From Cryptomeria japonica (Eukaryota > Streptophyta > Pinopsida > Cupressales > Cupressaceae): a stretch of DNA of 64,000 nt. Below the pieces are notes generated by a model that was given only the letters and a program-made list of their open reading frames with translations, was not told the origin of the DNA and searched no databases. The stretch covers positions 215,954,997 to 216,018,996 of the forward strand of contig NC_081406.1 of NCBI RefSeq assembly GCF_030272615.1, read 5' to 3'. A program made the translations under genes and the position numbers. Positions 45,566 to 58,387 of this stretch are shown piece by piece; position 1 is the first letter of the stretch, and every line of letters starts with the position of its first letter.

Positions 45566-47098
45566 TCAATTTCCACTAACCCGAGGTAAGTTGAGATCAT
45601 CATTCCAATCTGCCTGATCAAAGACACTTCCACTTCTAATCAGCTGGTCACATAAAACATAATCAGTAGCATGTTCATAATCAATCAATCTTTGAAAACC
45701 AAACGAATGCTGAACGTGCTGATCACCAGGTGACATAAGAGTGCCATACTCTTTACCACTCTTTCCCAGCTGAAATGAAAAGTGGCCTAACTTATTCTGA
45801 AAGTTGAAAACATCAGGCACATCTCTATTGCTAGTTTGCTCAAATGATGAACACTCTTCCACAATGATGGCTTGCAAACTAGAGAGGAAAACTTCCTCAT
45901 AACATGACTGCAATTCGTCTTGTTGATCACAATTCCTATCAGCACTTTGCACACATGAAAATACATGATTGTCACTTGTCAATGGTTTATTTCCCACTTG
46001 TAAATCTGAGAAAACTACTTCAAATCTGTCATCCTTTTTAACAGCAAGATCCACACAATGCATACCAAAATCTGAGTTCATATCAACATATGAATCTACA
46101 TTATCACACCTATCAAGCGTATATGCATCTTCATCTTGTCCATCACTCAAATCAAAAATAGGGAAAGAATCAATAGCATATGTATCATACTTCACACCCT
46201 TAAAAACATCATCAATATCTAAACAAGTACTAGTTGGGCGCGAGAGATTGGGCACATTTTTGGATGCATACCTCTGAAAATCAGTAGCTAAGAGCTCTGA
46301 AATTCGTTCACTACTTAGTGAACCTTCTTCATTTTCATTTTTCTTGGCTTCATCCTCTGAGCTGTAAACATTGTCCCAATCTGATAAAGGTATTAAATCA
46401 GCAGTGCTCATGTCTCTATGCACATTTGTTTCATCATTACAACAACTCACATCTGCATCATAACCTTTATCATGCTACTCATAAAGTGTTTCTGTATGTT
46501 GCAACATAGTTTCATAACTGGGGTTGCAAACATTTTGTGTATTGAAATCAACAACAAGTTGATCTATATCATTAGCATTTGAAACCTCAACGGGCTCATA
46601 ATTAGCTGAACAATCATTGTTCTCACAAATTTCTTCTCGCTCTGAATACACATCTGAACTTTCATGCTCAGAATAATCACATTCAACATCATAGGAGGTA
46701 CATCCACTCAGGGGCTCATCTCCTTCATTATTTTTAATCTTGTGTATATTTTCAGATCGGTTACTTTCAATCATATCTATCCATTCTTTAATAGATTCAA
46801 CACATTCTTCTCTGAAGGCAGTAGACCAATTAACTGAGTTAGGCTCATAAAGCTCTAAGAATATCTCAATTAAAATAAACTCAGGGGGTCTATTATCAGT
46901 TGAAAGCTCATTCAATGCAGCTAAAAATCTTTCATAGAAGACATATGATGATTCTCCTTTACTTCTTAGCCCTACTTTCCCTTTTAACAACCAGACAAAT
47001 CTCTCTTGGATCATTTGAAGACATTTTTCAATTTCTATATTGATCTCTTTCAAATTTGACAAAGGATTCATGGATTTAGGAACTACATCTGGATCCAT
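45566..47098 (-). pseudogene. LARD internal ORF, array unit 1: 511 codons with a single TAG
   Basis: ATG at 47098 (MDPDVVPRSMNPLSNLKEIN) and stop at 45566 (LNLPRVSGN). The two open parts (47098-46475 and 46450-45566) are in the same frame, separated by eight codons and one TAG at 46475. The other units have CAG there, so a single C-to-T change closes it. N-terminal ~110 residues: EIEKCLQMIQERFVWLLKG, SSYVFYERFLAALNEL, PNSVNWSTAFREECVESIKE. The rest is acidic: DVYSEREEICEN, SYETMLQHTETL, SSEDEAKKNENEEGS, RPTSTCLDIDDVFKGV. No retroviral enzyme or zinc-knuckle motif. Function unknown. Confidence 0.72.
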
Positions 47099-47654
47099 CA
47101 GGTTTTATAACAGTCACTGAACCATTATCATGACCATGCACCTTACTATTTTTTTTTTAAATCTTTTCAAAAACCTTGCAGTCACTACATACTTCTTTGA
47201 TCATATAACTGAAATTTGTTTCAAAAACATGAAGTATGCATACTGCAAATTTCTTTTGCTTTCTATGGTGACTGGTTCACCTTATAAGGAACATATAATT
47301 TCATAAAAACCTTGGGGAATACTTGATAAATTTTTTGTTGCTCTTCACTGCACTTCTGACTGGAAATTTGAAGAACTCCTCCAAATCTCAGGTTCGTTCT
47401 TACAGAGTCGCCACGTCCCTGAAGAGGAATAAAACTTAACCACTGATCTTCACTCTTAACACTTTCAGATTTCTGGGTCTCACCACACAGCAGAGCCACA
47501 CAATATTTTCAAATTTCTTAGCAACAAAAATTTGCAAGGTTAACACTTCCAAATCTGAAAATGACTTTCAGATTTCTAAACTTCTAAGACTCTTCCCCAA
47601 ATGAATTTTGGCTAGACTCATGGGATTCGATTCAACATGAATTATTACAATACT
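47099..47654 (-). other. Leader of array unit 1
   Basis: Between PBS 2 and the ORF ATG. It includes the CCATGAGTCTAGCC block also found in the plus-strand copy. Short ORFs (47263-47499) recur in every unit because the units are near identical; no domain is recognisable. Confidence 0.5.
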
Positions 47655-47777
47655 TCCCCAGCAGAGTCACCATTTTTGTTGTGGTGACTTGGATGGGATA
47701 ATCTCAACCTTATATGAATTAATTCTTTCTTAACTAGAGGCGCTTGACATTTCATTTACTCCCCAGCAGAGTCACCA
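47655..47777 (-). promoter_or_regulatory. Two primer binding sites 105 bp apart, array unit 1
   Basis: On the minus strand TGGTGACTCTGCTGGGGA occurs at 47760-47777, four bases after the LTR end, and again at 47655-47672. The second is also preceded by ACAACAAAAA, like a second LTR end. The arrangement recurs at 54066-54188 and 60373-60495 (one base changed, TGGCGA, in the first site of that unit). The plus-strand LARD copy has only one site. Confidence 0.8.
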
Positions 47778-47781
47778 TTTT

Positions 47782-50700
47782 TGTTGTTCACCAAAAGTGA
47801 TAACCCAAGACACCTGTAAATCTATCTATGAGATAGCCAATCTCAATCAATGAAACACTTCAGGGCTGGGACAACATAACATAGGATCCTAATGATCCTC
47901 CTGCACTTCAGGTTCTGCTAGACCTAGGGGGGGACACCCTTTTGATGCATTGAATTCAACAATCACAAACATAAGACTGCATCAACAATGAGCAGACAAA
48001 CCATTCTATAAGCTCACCAAATTAGGTAACATGTATAGATGGGCTAGATCTTATACAAATAATAGGTGAAATAGAGCTTTGGAAGGATAGAACATTAACC
48101 CCTAAACATAAAGGGAAATAGATTTATCTTTTAAATTGTTTGATCTAAAAGACATCCCCAAACTTGTAAGATCAGTGCCTTATCCAAGGGCAACAAAGTC
48201 ACACATCAAACTATAAATGAAACCTTATACTGCAAATCCATCTTCATTATTAAATGTTCATGCATTTAAGGCCTTACATAAATGCAATACTCAGCTCACT
48301 CACAAAAAATATCAAATCCAGACACTATATTCCATTATTCATGATTTATTACAGAATTTAAATTCTTCCTTTAAGAATCCCTGCAAACAATCACAATTAC
48401 CTCCTTGAGATAACAAATCTCATCCTCCTTAAGGATCTGATCTGAATATAATGAAAATACAAATCCAGAGACAACTTCTGTGTGAATTTGTGCATGCCTT
48501 ACATACACAAGAACCTGCAGCTAAGAACACCTATAGCAAAGAATTGAACTCAATTACTGAAAGGATAACCCTTCTCTGTACAATCTGGAAAAATATTCAG
48601 AATTGGAAGCCATGAAAAAATGGAGCCATTCTCCAAATTTCTGGAACCCTTACAACTAAGAAGAATTCGGAATAAAAAGGGAGAGGGAACTAAATCAAAT
48701 CTTCAACTGAATTGCCAAGTGTCTTCCCTCTAAATGAATTTTGTTCCCATGGAAACTGCTTCCAAAATCTCCCACATTTGTCAAAATTAACCACATAATC
48801 GGATTCCTCACTCTGAGAGCTTTTCGAAAACATATAACACTTTTTACTTTAACAAAAACTTGAGCCCTGGGCGAATTAATCCTCAACATGGACCCATCAT
48901 TTAAATTTTTCGAATTTCTCTATAGTTTAAACTATATCATTTAATCATTTTAAATTTGATTTTTTCCTCCATTTCTGCTCTGACGCCTTGCCACGTGGCG
49001 GCCTCTGATTGGTTGATGGGGTTGACCAGACGCCACCTGGGATGACACCTCATCATCATCACGTCATCTGCTTCATCAATGCCACTTGGCCGCCACATCA
49101 TTGCCACTGGACTACCACCTATGTGCCAACTGTGTGCCACCTCATCGGGACCCACCTGCTGGACTGCCACCTATCACGACACGTGGACGGCTCTCGTTCA
49201 CTTTTGCTATTTCGCGGGGTTTAAACGACGTGCATCTTCCCTTCGTGAAATAGCGCGTACCGTTGATCTCTCTTGAACTTGCTCGCTCGTTAACCCGGCC
49301 TTCGTCTGTAAAATTTTACCTGTTTGCCTCAGGAAGCGTTCCTGCATGGGGTCCACTTGGTCTTCGTCCAGTCAACTCCTCTGTTGCCTCGAGAAGCATG
49401 CTCATGCATGGGCCCGCCTTAGGCGCCCATAGGCACCATTTGTCAAAAGCCTTTATGGCTTAGACATTATAGTATAGTGCGTTTTTGCATATAAATACTA
49501 AAAGCTCCCAGTGCACAGCCAATGTGGGATAATTATCTTTGCCTATACCTGCGTTTTGGAGCCTTGCCTGCAACTTTAATGGCTTTTTTTACCAAGGGCT
49601 AGCAATGAAAGGTTCAAAACTTTACTCATACCACGCAGGGGCAAGGAGAGAGCACGTGAGACTTGGCATAAACACCTGCCAATGCATTTTACTGAAGGAT
49701 TAATGGCTTCCAAACACCACGTTTTGCTCCAATTTGCATTCTTTGATATATACACCTGCCTAATACAATTTTCATTGTTTCAAATTGCCTCCCAAGAATC
49801 CACAACAGAGCAGGGAGGAAATTTGGTCGCAAAGTAAATCAAATTTGGGCCTTTTCACCAGCCATTGCATTTGTAGTCAATGTTCCATGCTACAGCAAAG
49901 AGTAATTTGCTTGGAGTTTAAAGCTTTTGCCAAAAGCCATGCACAGCAAGGGAGGATTCAAACACACCAATATGCATTTGTGTTGGAGTTTCAAAGTCTT
50001 TCACATGCCAAGCTCCAAGAAATCATAATTTGTCCACTTACCATTTGCATTTTACAAAGTTAATGTGCCCAATCTGTCACGTGAGAGAGGAGGATCTAGT
50101 TTTCAAGTTTGGGATGTTTACTTCGCTATTCCTACAGCCCCTTTGCCAAAAACGTGACAGCCATAGCATGGTTTCTTTGCTGCACTTCAAACACCACATA
50201 AACTTGCAATAGCATTTGACTGCAGCCCCCAAACACCACGTAGAGGAGAGGATTCATTTGTTAGATGATAATTGCATTGGCTTGGAGTTTCTAAAGATTT
50301 AATTGAGCTGGTGTAGCTGCTCTTTCCTTTATCAAACTGTCAAAGTCTCTTTGAATCTATCTTCGCTGCTCTTATTGTCTTTAATTGGATTATATCCATT
50401 ATTGATTTTGTGACTAGATTGTTACGTGGCCTCTACCTTCTTACATGGCTATCTTCCTTTTCTCCTTGCAATACTCCATTTATTGGCATATTCTGAAATT
50501 CTTTTAATAAACAAAGTCACCAATAAAATCAATCCGCGGGTATGAGCCAGGTCGGGCCCCAAAGTGGGTCCGACTAAATTTTTTTTAGTTTTCACGCAAC
50601 TGACCCCTGGAATGCTTCACGGACCTCAAACATACCTCTTGAAATGATCGGCATCATTTTCGGATCATAAAATTGCATTTTGCAACTTTCAGGCAATTAT

Positions 50701-51798
50701 GCCACATTTTTCACATTTAATTGCGAAGATGTAATTTTCAAACCTGTCAAAACACCTTTCTGGAGCTCGCCATCTGACAGGCATGTACTTTGATATACAA
50801 GGATGACATCTACCAAACGGTTTCTCAAGACGAGTCCCGAGCAAATAGATATTAATTTCTGAAAACGGCCAACTGGCTTTGTGGACACTGCGGACCTGAC
50901 GAAGTCAATGTTCTGGCAACACATGATGTCTTTCTCAAAAATATCAAACGACCTCCGTAGGTTCTCAAATTCAGAACATAGGTATCTTAAAATACATATT
51001 GAATCTTTGAATTCTCAGTTCGCTCACCAGACTGACAGGATGCAAACGGCGTGCTCACCAAAATGGCTACATTAACTGATCTAACACTGGAAGTGCAAAT
51101 AACTGAATTTGATGGCAAAATGTGTCCTTTTGAAAACCGATCAAACGGATTAATAAAATCTTGAAATTTGAAATGTAGCTCACCATTTATACCAACATTA
51201 GCCCGGAACAAACATTCTGACATGACATTCACCGAGACATTTTTACACTTGTGCAAACATCACAAACTACAAACGGATTTGGCTACGAAAACAGAGCAAA
51301 CGGATTCGTCAAGACTTGAAATTTTCCAGGGTAACTCACTTTTATGCATACAATTAAATCCATTTTGAATTTCTCCATGATGATCAACAGGGCAAAAGAT
51401 ATAAACACCCAAAGTAGGCTACTTAATAAAATTTGCACTTGTGCCTAGAATGCACTTTCAGCTCACCCCTCGAAATGGGTACCTAGTAAACTTATGCAAA
51501 TTGAATTCTAATAGTTGCACATCACTGAATAGGCCAAATGAAAGGTGTGGGACATGAATCCCGAGCCTTACCCTCTGAAAATCAACTGGCTCCATTTTAC
51601 CCCCTTGCTAACTAGGCATTCAAACTGACTTATTTAGGTACTTTTCTGACATGCAGAGAAAATTTTTGAAATAGGCCTATAAACTTGACTCAGTTTTAAA
51701 TACTCCCAACAGTGGCTCTGACTGGGGATGGTTGATTGGAAGATCAACACAAGAATCCATATATCTTTGGTTAAGCAGACCACCCAAAAGACGGGTCA
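47782..51798 (-). repeat. Array LTR 2, about 4.0 kb
   Basis: Same boundaries as LTR 1. Carries GCCACGTGGC at 48990-48999. The inverted repeat near 49206-49254 has one mismatch (TTCGTGAAATAGC). Confidence 0.78.
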
Positions 51799-51976
51799 TT
51801 CTTCTCTCAATTCTTCTCTTCTCAAAACAGGGCTTCCTTATTCTACCCAAACAGCAGGGCACTTTATTGAAAACCACACAACTGAAAGCAAAGCAACTGT
51901 ACAAAATATACAACTTATCAATGGCCCCGAGCCATCAAAACTGAAATCAATTCTTACCTCTGTCAAACACTTGATT

Positions 51977-53509
51977 TCAATTTCCACTAACCCGAGGTAA
52001 GTTGAGATCATCATTCCAATCTGCCTGATCAAAGACACTTCCACTTCTAATCAGCTGGTCACATAAAACATAATCAGTAGCATGTTCATAATCAATCAAT
52101 CTTTGGAAACCAAACGAATGCTGAACGTCCTGATCACCAGGTGACATAAGAGTGCCATACTCTTTACCACTCTTTCCCAGCTGAAATGAAAAGTGGCCTA
52201 ACTTATTCTGAAAGTTGAAAACATCAGGCACATCTCTATTGCTAGTTTGCTCAAATGATGAGCACTCTTCCACAATGATGGCTTGCAAACTAGAGAGGAA
52301 AACTTACTCATAACATGACTGCAATTCATCTTGCTGATCACAATTCCTATCAGCACTTTGCACACATGAAAATACATGATTGTCACTTGTCAATGGTTTA
52401 TTTCCCACTTGTAAATCTGAGAAAACTACTTCAAATCTGTCATCCTTTTTAACAGCAAGATCCACACAATGCATACCAAAATCTGAGTTCATATCAACAT
52501 ATGAATCTACATTATCACACCTATCAAGCGTATATGCATCTTCATCTTGTCCATCACTCAAATCAAAAATAGGGAAAGAATCAATAGCATATGTATCATA
52601 CTTCACACCCTTAAAAACATCATCAATATCTAAACAAGTACTAGTTGGGCGTGAGAGATTGGGCACATTTTTGGATGCATACCTCTGAAAATCAGCAGCT
52701 AAGAGCTCTGAAATTCGTTCACTACTTAGTGAACCTTCTTCATGTCCATTTTTCTTGGCTTCATCCTCTGAGCTGTAAACATTGTCCTAGTCTGATAAAG
52801 GTATTAAATCAGCAGTGCTCATGTCTCTATGCACATTTGTTTCATCATTACAACAACTCACATCTGCATCATAACCTTTATCATGCTGCTCATCAAGTGT
52901 TTCTGTATGTTACAACATAGTTTCATAACTGGGGTTGCAAACATTTTGTGTATTGAAATCAACAAGAAGTTGATCTATATCATTAGCATTTGAAACCTCA
53001 ACGGGCTCATAATTAGCTGAACAATCACTGTTCTCACAAATTTCTTCTCGCTCTGAATACACATCTGAACTTTCATGCTGAGAATAATCACATTCAACAT
53101 AATAGGAGGTACATCCACCCAGAGGCTCATCTCCTTCATTATTTTTAATCTTGTGTATATTTTCAGATTGGTTACTTTCAATCATATCTATCCATTCTTT
53201 AATAGATTCAACACATTCTTCTCTAAAGGTAGTAGACCAATTAACTGAGTTAGGCTCATAAAGCTCTAAGAATATCTCAATTAAAATAAACTCAGGGGAT
53301 CTATTATCAGTTGAAAGCTCATTCAATGCAGCTAAAAATCTTTCATAGAAGACATATGATGATTCTCCTTTACTTCTTAGCCCTACTTTCCCTTTTAACA
53401 ACCAGACAAATCTCTCTTGGATCATTTGAAGACATTTTTCAATTTCTATATTGATCTCTTTCAAATTTGACAAAGGATTCACGGATCTAGGAACTACATG
53501 TGGATCCAT
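51977..53509 (-). pseudogene. LARD internal ORF, array unit 2, three stops
   Basis: Same 511-codon span as unit 1 with ATG at 53509 (MDPHVVPRS) and end at 51977. In-frame stops: TAA at 52910-52912 (SYETML then CAA to TAA), a TAG about 52789 (SD then TGG to TAG) and a TAA at 52304-52306 (SCYE then GAA to TAA). The CAG that is TAG in unit 1 is intact here. Otherwise nearly identical to unit 1. Confidence 0.72.
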
Positions 53510-54065
53510 CAGGTTTTATAACAGTCACTGAACCATTATCATGACCATGCACCTTACTATTTTTTTTTTAAATCTTTTCAAAAACCTGGCAGTCACTACA
53601 TACTTCTTTGATCATATAACTGAAATTTGTTTCAAAAACATGAAGTATGCATACTGCAAATTTCTTTTCCTTTCTATGGTGACTGATTCACCTTATAAGG
53701 AACATATAATTTCATAAAAACCTTGGGGAATACTTGATAAAATTTTTGCTGCTCTTCACTGTACTTCTGACTGGAAATTTGAAGAACTCCTCCAAATCTC
53801 AGGTTCGTTCTTACAGAGTCGCCACGTCCCTGAAGAGGAATAAAAATTAACCACTGATCTTCACTCTTAACACTTTCAGATTTCTGGGTCTCACCACACA
53901 GAAGAGCCACACAATATTTTCAAATTTCTTAACAACAAAAATTTGCAAGGTTAACACTTCCAAATCTGAAAATGACTTTCAGATTTCTAAACTTCTAAGA
54001 CTCTTCCCCAAATGAATTTTGGCTAGACTCATGGGATTCGATTCAACATGAATTATTACAATACT

Positions 54066-54188
54066 TCCCCAGCAGAGTCACCATTTTTGTTGTGGTGACT
54101 CGGATGGGATAATCTCAACCTTATATGAATTAATTCTTTCTTAACCAGAGGCGCTTGACATTTCATTTACTCCCCAGCAGAGTCACCA
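54066..54188 (-). promoter_or_regulatory. Duplicated primer binding sites, array unit 2
   Basis: Sites at 54171-54188 and 54066-54083, again 105 bp apart. Confidence 0.8.
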
Positions 54189-54192
54189 TTTT

Positions 54193-57100
54193 TGTTGTTC
54201 ACCAAAAGTGATAACCCAAGACACCTATAAATCTATCTATGAGATAGCCAATCTCAATCAATGAAACACTTCAAGGCTGGGACAACATAACATAGGATCC
54301 TAATGATCCTCCTGCACTTCAGGTTCTGCTAGACCTAGGGGGGGACACCCTTTTGATGCATTGAATTCAACAATCACAAACATAAGACTGCATCAACAAT
54401 GAGCAGACAAACCATTCCATAAGCTCACCAAATTAGGTAACATGTATAGATGGGCTAGATCTTATACAAATAATAGGTGAAATAGAGCTTTGGAAGGATA
54501 GAACATTAACCCCTAAACATAAAGGGAAATAGATTTATCTTTTAAATTGTTTGATCTGAAAGACATCCCCAAACTTGTAAGATCAGTGCCTTATCCAAGG
54601 GCAACAAAGTCACACATCAAACTATAAATGAAACCTTATACTGCAAATCCATCTTCATTATTAAATGTTCATGCATTTAATGCCTTACATAAATGCATTA
54701 CTCAGCTCACTCACAAAAAATATCAAATCCAGACACTATATTCCATTATTCATGATTTATTACAGAATTTAAATTCTTCCTTGAAGAATCCCTGCAAACA
54801 ATCACAATTACCTCCTTGAGATAACAAATATCATCCTCCTTAAGGATCTGATCTGAATATAATGAAAATACAAATCCAGAGACAACTTCTGTGTGAATTT
54901 GTGCATGCCTTACATACACAAGAACCTGCAGCTAAGAACACCTATAGCAAAGAATCGAACTCCATTACTGAAAGGATAACCCTTCTCTGTACAATCTGGA
55001 AGAATATTCAGAATTGGAAGCCATGAAAAAATGGAGCCATTCTCCAAATTTTTAGAACCCTTACAACTAAGAAGAATTCAGAATAAAAAGGGAGAGGGAA
55101 CTAAATCAAATCTTCAACTGAATTGCCAAGTGTCTTCCCTCTAACTGAATTTTGTTCCCGTGGAAACTGCTTTCAAAATCTCCCACATTTGTCAAAATTA
55201 ACCACACAATCGGATTCCTCACTCCGAGAGCTTTCCGAAAACATATAACACTTTATACTTTGGCAAAAACTTGAGCCCTGGGCGAATTAATCCTCAGCAT
55301 GGACCCATCATTTAAATTTTTTGAATTTCTCTATAGTTTAAACTATATCATTTAATCATTTTAAATTTGATTTTTGTCTCCATTTGTGCTCTGACGCCTT
55401 GCCACGTGGCGGCCTCTGATTGGTCGATGGGGTTGACCAGACGCCACCTGGGATGACACCTCATCATCGCCACGTCATCTACTGCGTCACTGCCACTTGG
55501 CCACCACATCATCTCCACTGGACTGCCACCTATGTGCCAACTGTGTGCCACCTCATCGGGACCCGCCTGCTGGACTGCCACCTATCACAAGACGTGGATG
55601 GCTCTCGTTCACTTTTGCTATTTCGCGGGGTTTAAACGACGTGCATCTTCCCTTCACGAAATAGCGCGCACCGTTGATCTCTCTCGAACTTGCTCGCTCG
55701 TTAACCTGGCCTTCGTCTGCAAAATTTTGCCTATTTGCTTCGGGAAGCGTGCCTGCGTGGGTTCCACTTGGTCTTCGTAAAATCAACTCCTCTATTGCCT
55801 CAAGAAGCGTGCTCATGCATGGGTCCGCCTTAGGCGCCCATAGGCACCATTTGTCAAAAGCCTTTATGGCTTAGACATTATAGTATAGTGCATTTTTGTA
55901 TATAAATACTAAAAGCTCCCAGTGCACAGCCAATGTGGGATAATTATCTTTGCCTGTAGCTGCATTTTGGAGCCTTGCCTGCAACTTTAATGGCTTTTTT
56001 TACCAAGGGCTAGCAATGAAAGGTTCAAAACTTTACTCATACCACGCAGGGGCAAGGAGAGAGCACATGAGACTTGGCATAAACACCTGCCAATGCATTT
56101 TACTGAAGGATTAATGGCTTCCAAACACCACGTTTTGCTCCAATTTGCATTCTTTGATATATACACCTGCCTAATACAATTTTCATTGTTTCAAATTGCC
56201 TCCCAAGAATCCACAACAGAGCAGGGAGGAAATTTGGTGGCAAAGTAAATCAAATTTGGGCCTTTTCACCAGCCATTGCATTTGTAGTCAATGTTCCATG
56301 CTACAGCAAAGAGTAATTTTCTTGGAGTTTAAAGCTTTTGCCAAAAGCCATGCACAGCAAGGGAGGATTCAAACACACCAATATGCATTTGTGTTGGAGT
56401 TTCAAAGTCTTTCACATGCCAAGCTCCAAGAAATCATAATTTGTCCACTTACCATTTGCATTTTACAAAGTTAATGTGCCCAATCTGTCATGTGAGAGAG
56501 GAGGATCTAGTTTTCAAGTTTGGGATGTTTACTTCGCTGTTCCTACAGCCCCTTTGCCAAAAACGTGACAGCCATAGCATGGTTTCTTTGCTGCACTTCA
56601 AACACCACATAAACTTGCAATAGCATTTGACTGCAGCCCCCAAACACCACGTAGAGGAGAGGATTCATTTGTTAGATGATAATTGCATTGGCTTGGAGTT
56701 TCTAAAGATTTAATTGAGCTGGTGTAGCTGCTCTTTCCTTTATCAAACTGTCAAAGTCTCTTTGAATCTATCTTTGCTGCTCTTATTGTCTTTAATTGGA
56801 TTATATCCATTATTGATTTTGTGACTAGATTGTTACGAGGCCTCTACCTTCTTACATGGCTATCTTCCTTTTCTCCTTGCAATACTCCATTTATTGGCAT
56901 ATTCTGAAATTCTTTTAATAAACAAAGTCACCAATAAAATCAATCCGCGGGTATGAGCCAGGTCGGGCCCCAAAGTGGGTCCGACTAAAATTTTTTTAGT
57001 TTTCACGCAACTGACCCCTGGAATGTTTCACGGACCTCAAACATACCTCTGGAAATGATCGGCATCATTTTCGGATCATAAAATTGCATTTTGCAACTTT

Positions 57101-58209
57101 CAGGCAATTACGCCACATTTTTCACATTTAATTGCGAAGATGTAATTTTCAAACCTGTCAAAACACCTTTCTGGAGCTCGCCATCTGACAGGCATGTACT
57201 TTGATATACAAGGATGACATCTACCAAACGGTTTCTCAAGACGAGTCCCGAGCAAAGAGATATTAATTTTCGAAAACGGCCAACTGCCTTTGTCGACACT
57301 GCGGACCTGATGAAGTCAATGTTCTGGCAACACATGATGTCTTTCTCAAAAATATCAAACGACCTCCGTAGGTTCTCAAATTCAGAACATAGGTATCTTA
57401 AAATACATATTAAATCTTTGAATTCTCAGTTCGATCACCAGATTGACAGGATGCAAACGGAGTGCTCACCAAAATGGCTACATTAACTGATCTAACACTG
57501 GAAGTGCGGATAACTGAATTTGATGGCAAAATGAGTCCTTTTGAAAACCGATCAAACGGATTAATAAAATCTTGAAATTTGAAATGTAGCTCACCATTTA
57601 TACCAACATTAGCCCGGAACAAACATTCTGACATGACATTCACCGAGACATTTTTACACTTGTGCAAACATCACAAACTACAAACGGATTTGGCTACGAA
57701 AACAGAGCAAACAGATTCGTCAAGACTTGAAATTTTCCAGGGTAACTCACTTTTATGCATACAATTAAATCCATTTTGAATTTCTCCATGATGATCAATA
57801 GGGCAAAAGATATAAACACCCAAAGTAGGCTACTTAATAAAATTTGCACTTGTGCCTAGAATGCACTTTCAGCTCACCCCTCGAAATGGGTACCTAGTAA
57901 ACTTATCCAAATTGAATTCTAAAAGTTGCACATCACTGAATAGGCCAAATGAAAGGTGTGGGACATGAATCCCGAGCCTTACCCTCTAAAAATCAACTGG
58001 CTCCATTTTACCGCCTTGCTAACTAGGCATTCAAACTGACTTATTTAGGTACTTTTCTGACATGCAGAGCAAAATTTTGAAATAGGCCTATAAACTTGAC
58101 TCAGTTTTAAATGCTCCCAACAATGGCTCTGACTGGGGATGGTTGATTGGAAAATCAACACAAGAATCCATATACCTTTGGTTAAGCAGACCACCCAAAA
58201 GACGGGTCA
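54193..58209 (-). repeat. Array LTR 3, about 4.0 kb
   Basis: Same boundaries. Its upper part (about 56140-58320) is nearly identical to LTR 1 at offset 12822, closer than to LTR 2. Confidence 0.78.
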
Positions 58210-58387
58210 TTCTTCTCTCAATTCTTCTCTTCTCAAAACAGGGCTTCCTTATTCTACCCAAACAGCAGGGCACTTTATTGAAAACCACACAACTGAAAGC
58301 AAAGCAACTGTACAAAATATACAACTTATCAATGGCCCCGAGCCATCAAAACTGAAATCAATTCTTACCTCTGTCAAACACTTGATT

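Noticed and set aside
45566-47098. Calling the LARD ORF a Gag or envelope protein
   Set aside because: No zinc knuckle, major homology-type motif, signal peptide or membrane segment visible; position alone is not enough.
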